A DNA stretch of 64,000 bases from Sedimentisphaera salicampi (GTDB lineage: Bacteria; Planctomycetota; Phycisphaerae; Sedimentisphaerales; Sedimentisphaeraceae), in assembly GCF_002117005.1 (NCBI RefSeq), contig NZ_CP021023.1:1488001-1552000 (forward strand). The letters are read 5' to 3'. Below the pieces are notes generated by a model, which saw only the letters and a program-made list of their open reading frames with translations, was not told where the DNA came from and did not search any database. Shown here one piece after another: positions 59,152-64,000 of this stretch (position 1 is the stretch's first letter; every line of letters begins with the position of its first letter). The position numbers and the translations under genes were made by a program.

Positions 59152-61257
59152 TCAGCCTTCATCCTGAGCTTCTGGGGCTTGCTGCTCTTGATCTTCTGTA
59201 AACTCAAATCCCGTTCTTGCAGCGATATTTTCCGGATTAAGGAAAACAAGGGCAGACTCGCCTGAATACACAGATTTAATGCGGTCTGCTTCGCTCATCT
59301 TATCCTCAAGCGGCTGAGCAGGTGTTATATCAACGCTTTGCACAGCATAAACCGTTTCCTTCGATGGCACCTTAACCTTTGCAGGCAGATCCCCGTCGGC
59401 AATTTTATACATTGCTTCGTAGAGATTGTGGTCTTTGAGAAGGCTTACATAAGCCCGTCTTCCTGCAGCACGCAATCCGCTTTTAACCTTTGTTTCGTAG
59501 AGCTGGAGCTGAGAAATACGCGATTTATCCGAAAGCTTCTTAATCGTAAGCCCTGCGTTGTTTTTCTCGTTGAATTCTTTCAAGAACTCGCCCCAAGACT
59601 TATCCCCGGCAGATTCAAGAAAGGCGTTTGCCTTTTGCTCTGCTGTATCCATAGCAGCGAGTGTTTTATAGTCTTCGCTTACCTCTTCTCTTACTGTGTA
59701 GAATTCTTTCTGGGCATCAGTTTCGTTGATAAGCGAACCGGTTATCTCGAAGGCAACCTCTATATCTTCAGGCACGTAAGATTTTTTGAAATCTACAACC
59801 CTTATAAGAGCCTTGTTCTGCGGCCACATATTCTCAAGCGGTCCGATATTTTCATAGACCTTCGGTGTTTTGCGGTCGAATTCGCTGAGATTTTCTGCTT
59901 CAAGCCCCTTCACAGAAAAGGTGAGCTTTACGATATTCACAGGCAGCCTTCTTTCTTTTGAAAGCGAAAGCCTGCCGAGGTTGCGGTCTGAGGTGAGCCT
60001 TTCCTTGTTGAGCCAGCCTGTACGTCCGGAATAAATCTTTATGCCGTACTTCTTACTCACCTTCTCAGCGGCATCCTTGTAGCTTCCGGAAAGCTCCTTG
60101 AGCTGGTCGCCGGAAAGATTATCAAGGTTTCTGTCTTCGTAGCCGGCCTCGATTATATCTGTAAGGTCGTTGAAGATATCCTTCATTAAAGCGTCTTTGC
60201 GCATGTTGATAATATCGTTTTCAACCTGCCTTATAACCTTGGAATATGGCTGAGTTACCTCAACCTTCTCTGAATTCTCATCTTCGGGATTCTTCGGCTG
60301 CTCACGGGTATATTTGGATTTGTTATCTGAGTAGTACTCTTCCTTTTCGCTCTCAGTAGGCTTATCCACGACAGCCTTAACATCATCGCTCTGAACAACA
60401 AGATAATCCAGCTTTACTGTATCTTCGATCTTGTAGCCGAAACCATATGGGTTATCGCTGCTGAAGCTCTGGTCGGTAAAGTTCTTATACTTCTCGAAAA
60501 GCTCTTTCATCTGCTCCTGAGAAGGCTCTGGCGTCTGGTCAGTGTACTTGCTTGCTGGAAAATGAACGTACTGGGCAGAAAACTTCTCGTTTTTAAAACC
60601 TGCCGCTGCCTGCAGATCTTTTGCCGTTACATTGCTGTTTCTAACGGACATATCTACATAATTCACAACCGAAAGCATCTTAGCAAACACTTCCACAATG
60701 TCTTCCTGAGGGGTCTGCATCTTTCGGCTTGCCCTTTTTATCATCGTTGCGGCATTTTCACCCATATAACGCTTCATAAGTTCCAATGCATTACTGGATG
60801 AAACAGAAGCCCCGTATTTGTAGGCCTCTTTATTGAGCATCATCCATGCGGAGATCGGATCAATCTCTTCTGCATTGAAAAACTCATCGACAACCTTCTC
60901 GCTCACCGTGAGGTTGCCCTGCATTGCAGCATACTTGAGCTGTGTTTCGAGCATTGAAGATGTGCCGCCATCCGGGAACAGCAGGTTCGCTATTATCAGC
61001 CCGTTCAGGCCTGTCTGCTGAAGCAGACGCCCCCCGCCTACCGCACGGAGCACTTCAAGCTCATTTGCCGCTGACACCCTGTCTTTGGCACGAATTTCCG
61101 TGCCGTCGTCAAACGTGGCGACAACCTTATTGCTCGGCCCGCGGGCAGAAAGAACCTGCTGAAGCGCAGTTCCGCCGAGGAAGGCTATCATTATTAACAC
61201 CAGCAGCCAAACCATTATGGTATGGCGTCTTTTCTTAAACAATCTTACGATATTCAT
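59152..61257 (-). CDS. PpiD/SurA-like membrane-anchored chaperone
   Basis: 701 residues. Short cytoplasmic N-terminus, one transmembrane helix (MVWLLVLIMIAFLGG, ~14-30) and a large periplasmic part with SurA-N-like helices (~60-250), and coiled-coil segments further on. I see no parvulin signature, so peptidyl-prolyl isomerase activity is not supported. Likely an inner-membrane-anchored chaperone for outer-membrane or secreted proteins. The C-terminus is Glu/Gln-rich (EDQEQQAPEAQDEG). Confidence 0.75.
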   Translation of the reverse strand: MNIVRLFKKRRHTIMVWLLVLIMIAFLGGTALQQVLSARGPSNKVVATFDDGTEIRAKDRVSAANELEVLRAVGGGRLLQQTGLNGLIIANLLFPDGGTSSMLETQLKYAAMQGNLTVSEKVVDEFFNAEEIDPISAWMMLNKEAYKYGASVSSSNALELMKRYMGENAATMIKRASRKMQTPQEDIVEVFAKMLSVVNYVDMSVRNSNVTAKDLQAAAGFKNEKFSAQYVHFPASKYTDQTPEPSQEQMKELFEKYKNFTDQSFSSDNPYGFGYKIEDTVKLDYLVVQSDDVKAVVDKPTESEKEEYYSDNKSKYTREQPKNPEDENSEKVEVTQPYSKVIRQVENDIINMRKDALMKDIFNDLTDIIEAGYEDRNLDNLSGDQLKELSGSYKDAAEKVSKKYGIKIYSGRTGWLNKERLTSDRNLGRLSLSKERRLPVNIVKLTFSVKGLEAENLSEFDRKTPKVYENIGPLENMWPQNKALIRVVDFKKSYVPEDIEVAFEITGSLINETDAQKEFYTVREEVSEDYKTLAAMDTAEQKANAFLESAGDKSWGEFLKEFNEKNNAGLTIKKLSDKSRISQLQLYETKVKSGLRAAGRRAYVSLLKDHNLYEAMYKIADGDLPAKVKVPSKETVYAVQSVDITPAQPLEDKMSEADRIKSVYSGESALVFLNPENIAARTGFEFTEDQEQQAPEAQDEG

Positions 61258-61376
61258 TTATCTTTTGACTCCGATATTTGCTTAATCAGACAGCTTATAT
61301 CACGTTTCGCTACGAATTAGCGAATTTCAGAAGTATATGCAAGAGAACCGAAGATTCAAGACAAATACGCCGCAAT

Positions 61377-61450
61377 GAAAACGAAACTTGAAATTATCCT
61401 GAATTTAATTTTCGCATCGCCTCCCTGCTATGGCTAAACCCACCCTTTTT
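61377..61450. repeat. Left direct repeat flanking the IS element
   Basis: Seventy-four bases from GAAAACGAAACTTG to CACCCTTTTT, identical to 63322-63395. The last and first few bases overlap the IS end (TTTT/AAAA), so the true duplication is about 66-74 bp. Confidence 0.85.
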
Positions 61451-63326
61451 CCTGACTTCGGCGGTAAATTTTCATAAGTGCCTGTCAATAAAGGACTCGA
61501 TTTTTTGCGCAGGCACTACAACCCTGTTTTTTTGAGTTTTTTCAGGGTCTGTGTTACATCTTATAGGGTGTGGTATCTGCGCTCAGATTAACTGTTTTGT
61601 AGAGTTTCCTTGCGTCCTCGTTAATCTTTGATGGCAGCACATATTTGCATTCGCTTTTCTTATCCCAGAGGATGCTAAGCTGCACGTGGTTTAGCGCATT
61701 TACCATTCTTGCCACAGACATCGCCTCGAATCTTAGCCTAACCCTGTATGCCAGATTCCTCGCGCAGGTTAGAGCGATAAAGCATATCAGTATATGGGCT
61801 TTGATTCGTTTCGGTGTCCAGTGATATATCGGCCGTATCTTCAGGTCGTGCTTGCTGATCCTGAAGCACTCCTCAATTAGCCAGAGCTGCTTGTAATGCT
61901 CTACTACTGCCGAATCATCCATATCCTTAACATTCGTTATAACGCCGTGAAGGCCATCAAATTTCGCTGCCTGAGCATATTTCTCTTCATTTATCTCGCA
62001 GTTTACCTCGCCGGTAACTCGCATAAATTTCTTGTAGCCGTAGTTGCTTATAAGGGATTTGGGGTTACTGCTCTTTTCAAGCTTCTCACGAAGTTTTCTT
62101 ATAGCTTCGTCCCTGTCGTGTTTATTCTTTTTGGCGAGCTTGTCGCTGTAGGTAACAATTAGCCTTCTGTTCTTGCCGTAATCAAAGCTTCTGAGAGGAG
62201 CAACGGATTCTGTAATCTTTGCTTTCCATTGATCAGTGAGGCTTTTTAGCCTCGCTGCTACGATATATTCCACTTTCTGCTCTTCAAGGTAATCCAGATT
62301 AGCCTTGCTCAGCATCGCACTGTCTGCGGTAAATATAACACGCTTGAGGTTGTATTTCTCTTTGATCTTAGGGATAACAGTGTGCAGAGTATGCCCTTCA
62401 TACTGATTGCCGGGGAACACCTCATAACCAACTGGAAGCCCCTCTGAGGTTGAGAGAAGGCCAAGCACAACCTGCGGCTGATTGAACTTCATATCCTTGC
62501 TGTAGCCGTTCTTTTTGAGCTCATCTTCAGTAAATGATTCAAAATACAGGGTGGTGCAGTCGTAAAACAGAAGGCTAATCTCATCTCCAAGAAGACCTTT
62601 AGCAGCCTTGTGAGCGTGGTTTTGAGCCTTGTTGATAATATCGTCTGTTATTCCGTCCATCATCCTGTAAACACTGTCAAGAGAGAGGCTGATGCCGAAG
62701 TCTTTGGAGAGATCCTGAACACTGTTGCGCTTGCTGACCGGATTTGCAAGCCTTGCCATGGTAATGTGGCGAAGGTTTCTGCGAGCAGCCTCTTTGCGTT
62801 TATCAAAAAGATTGTTAAATCCGAGCTCGTCATAGATGCTTCCGAACACCTCATGGATGCCGGTGGTGATGCGTGCCTGCTCCTTAATATCCTTCAGATT
62901 TACGTTTATAGGCTCATCATCGATCTTTTTGCGGGCTTCTATAGCAGCCTCTGCAAGCTGCTCAGGCTTGAAAAGTGCCGGCGTTATCTCCGCCTCAAGT
63001 TTAGCCTTCTCGAATTCGGCGAGATCTTTGAGACGGGTAACATCCTCTTCTGTGAAGGCAGTGCCCATATGACGTACTATACGCTGGCGAGGCTGATTCT
63101 TCTCGTTGCGATAGCTCGCAACAATCTGAACAGATCTCTTTGGGCTGTTTTTTGATTTTTTTACTCGTATAAACATAAACACAGATTATACGAAATAAAA
63201 ATATTATGTCAATATAAAAATAAAATTAGGCACTACAAGGAAGCCAGCCCAAAACACCACCCGTAACAGCCTCAAAACGCACTTTTCGATGAGTTTTCCG
63301 CAATACAACCGCCGAAGTCAGGAAAA
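61447..63326. mobile_element. IS1634-family insertion sequence
   Basis: About 1.88 kb. Terminal inverted repeats of 19 bp, TTTTCCTGACTTCGGCGGT at 61447-61465 and its exact reverse complement at 63308-63326, enclose one transposase gene on the minus strand. Direct repeats of about 70 bp flank it. IS1634 elements are known to make long, variable target duplications. Confidence 0.88.
61554..63176 (-). CDS. IS1634 family transposase
   Basis: 540 residues from ATG 63176 (a GTG two codons upstream is also possible). DDE-type: N-terminal 'RVKKSKNSPKRSVQIVASYR', 'LLFYDCTTLYFESF' (first Asp), 'IFTADSAMLSKANLDYL' (second Asp) and 'YKQLWLIEECFRISKHDLKIRPI', the IS4-group Y-LW-IE-K signature with the Glu. 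It is full length and open, so probably active. Family assignment also fits the flanking long direct repeats. Confidence 0.92.
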   Translation of the reverse strand: MFIRVKKSKNSPKRSVQIVASYRNEKNQPRQRIVRHMGTAFTEEDVTRLKDLAEFEKAKLEAEITPALFKPEQLAEAAIEARKKIDDEPINVNLKDIKEQARITTGIHEVFGSIYDELGFNNLFDKRKEAARRNLRHITMARLANPVSKRNSVQDLSKDFGISLSLDSVYRMMDGITDDIINKAQNHAHKAAKGLLGDEISLLFYDCTTLYFESFTEDELKKNGYSKDMKFNQPQVVLGLLSTSEGLPVGYEVFPGNQYEGHTLHTVIPKIKEKYNLKRVIFTADSAMLSKANLDYLEEQKVEYIVAARLKSLTDQWKAKITESVAPLRSFDYGKNRRLIVTYSDKLAKKNKHDRDEAIRKLREKLEKSSNPKSLISNYGYKKFMRVTGEVNCEINEEKYAQAAKFDGLHGVITNVKDMDDSAVVEHYKQLWLIEECFRISKHDLKIRPIYHWTPKRIKAHILICFIALTCARNLAYRVRLRFEAMSVARMVNALNHVQLSILWDKKSECKYVLPSKINEDARKLYKTVNLSADTTPYKM

Positions 63327-63395
63327 CGAAACTTGAAATTATCCTGAATTTAATTTTCGCATCGCCTCCCTGCTATGGCTAAACCCACCCTTTTT
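63322..63395. repeat. Right direct repeat flanking the IS element
   Basis: Identical to 61377-61450 over 74 bp, the second copy of the target duplication. Confidence 0.85.
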
Positions 63396-63561
63396 TATTA
63401 CTGTAAAAGCTTTATAAAAACTGAATTTTTGAGATTGCCGATTAGACCCTTTGGACGCAGCGAACTCGGTTTGCTCTGGTGAAAAATCCGCTTGCGGCAG
63501 CGGAACGAGAAAACCGGCTAACAGGATAACTCTGCGAAAAGGCTTTAATCTTTGAGATTGC

Positions 63562-64000
63562 TTACAACCCACTTCCTCGCAGTGAGGCTGGGAGAGCGGA
63601 TGAACGGGGCTGGATTGCATCGGGAATTTTCAGCTCAATCCGACCGCGTACAGAATTAGTAAACACCGCCGCATCGGCCTTGAGGAGGTCTTGGAGGTAA
63701 AGCCTTTTTTCCTTCGCATTTCTCTGTTTGATATAAACTTGTCTTTCAACCCCCGGCAGGAGTCCGGACTCAACGGGAGGCGTGAAGTATTCCTCTCCAA
63801 ATCGCAGGAAGAGATTCGAAATCGAGCCCTCCAGAAGCTCGCCGGCTCGTGTATGGAGTATGTGTTCGGAAAAATTTTTCAAATCGAGATTGAGCCTTCT
63901 GGAGGTTTTGTGCAAAGTGAAAGCCTTCGGCCTTTCCCGCACTTCACGAAGCCCAATCCGCCCCTGCTGCCAGGGGATAAACGGGAAAACCTGCACAGCA
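63562..64000 (-). CDS. Class IV aminotransferase / aminodeoxychorismate lyase (partial, C-terminal part)
   Basis: The frame runs off the right edge. Visible motifs: 'HKTSRRLNLDLKN', 'LLEGSISNLFL' (PLP-fold conserved segment), 'GLLPGVER' and 'AAVFTNSVRGR', all typical of PabC/IlvE/D-amino acid aminotransferase fold IV. The PabC-type pattern (EGSISNLF...GLLPGVER) slightly favours aminodeoxychorismate lyase, which makes p-aminobenzoate for folate, but branched-chain aminotransferase cannot be excluded. The region between it and the IS (63396-63561) has no supported gene. Confidence 0.75.
   Translation of the reverse strand, partial: AVQVFPFIPWQQGRIGLREVRERPKAFTLHKTSRRLNLDLKNFSEHILHTRAGELLEGSISNLFLRFGEEYFTPPVESGLLPGVERQVYIKQRNAKEKRLYLQDLLKADAAVFTNSVRGRIELKIPDAIQPRSSALPASLRGSGL

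Noticed and set aside
63339-63620. 93-codon minus-strand frame after the IS
   Set aside because: It runs through the IS-flanking direct repeat and overlaps the aminotransferase end; composition looks random.
1-64000. CRISPR array
   Set aside because: The tandem repeats near 117-287 have no spacers of even length, no cas genes are present, and the other repeats are dispersed.

Overview
The window looks like a chromosome segment of a marine or saline planctomycete, most plausibly a Phycisphaerae / Sedimentisphaerales-type organism. The evidence is the mix of Tat-exported sulfatases, many secreted LamG proteins ending in a short EF-hand-like tail, prepilin-type proteins, a PEP-CTERM protein, small conserved membrane proteins and a two-part ACP/dehydratase pair. 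This placement is inferred from gene content; no rRNA is present.

Layout. 1-832: a small minus-strand unit that looks like the edge of a mobile element, with an excisionase-like HTH protein translationally coupled to a winged-helix protein carrying in-frame 57-bp repeats. 833-3562: repeat-rich DNA around an entericidin-like lipoprotein and proA. 3563-3636: tRNA-Pro(GGG), whose 3' end overlaps the last codons of a convergent sulfatase. 3618-32255: a continuous minus-strand cluster of 16 genes for breakdown and catabolism of a sulfated glycan or glycoconjugate. It holds GH31, GH2, a sulfatase, four sialidase-like (Asp-box) proteins with SUMF1-like or PA14 modules, two large LamG proteins, a phosphoesterase, and a YhcH anomerase. 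It also holds a cytoplasmic module of Na+/solute symporter, DUF1537 sugar-acid kinase, PdxA-like dehydrogenase, DapA-type aldolase and iron alcohol dehydrogenase.

32629-39457 holds two tandem copies of a cassette. Each has three palindromic operator-like sites, then a pseudopilin, then a short conserved leader, then a secreted cargo protein with a Cys/EF-hand tail, then a conserved 3' hairpin. The flanks are conserved and the cargo differs. This is my best candidate for an undescribed system.

39937-60000 is more ordinary: an FMN-binding glutamate synthase-like protein, ROK kinase, second sulfatase, nitroreductase, NtrC-type regulator, recA with a candidate SOS promoter, proC, DUF2905, YgjP-type metallopeptidase, tmRNA, ACP and hotdog dehydratase. 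It continues with a PEP-CTERM protein, a 26-residue basic peptide, an ECF sigma/anti-sigma/coiled-coil operon, UDP-glucose dehydrogenase, an LptF/G permease, small membrane proteins and a PpiD/SurA-like protein. 61377-63395 is an IS1634-family element flanked by direct repeats of about 70 bp. The window ends in a partial class IV aminotransferase/aminodeoxychorismate lyase gene.

Another recurrent element is a dispersed repeat of about 110-160 bp, present in four copies (near 1.1, 3.2, 39.6 and 48.0 kb), one of which has its core inverted relative to its arms.
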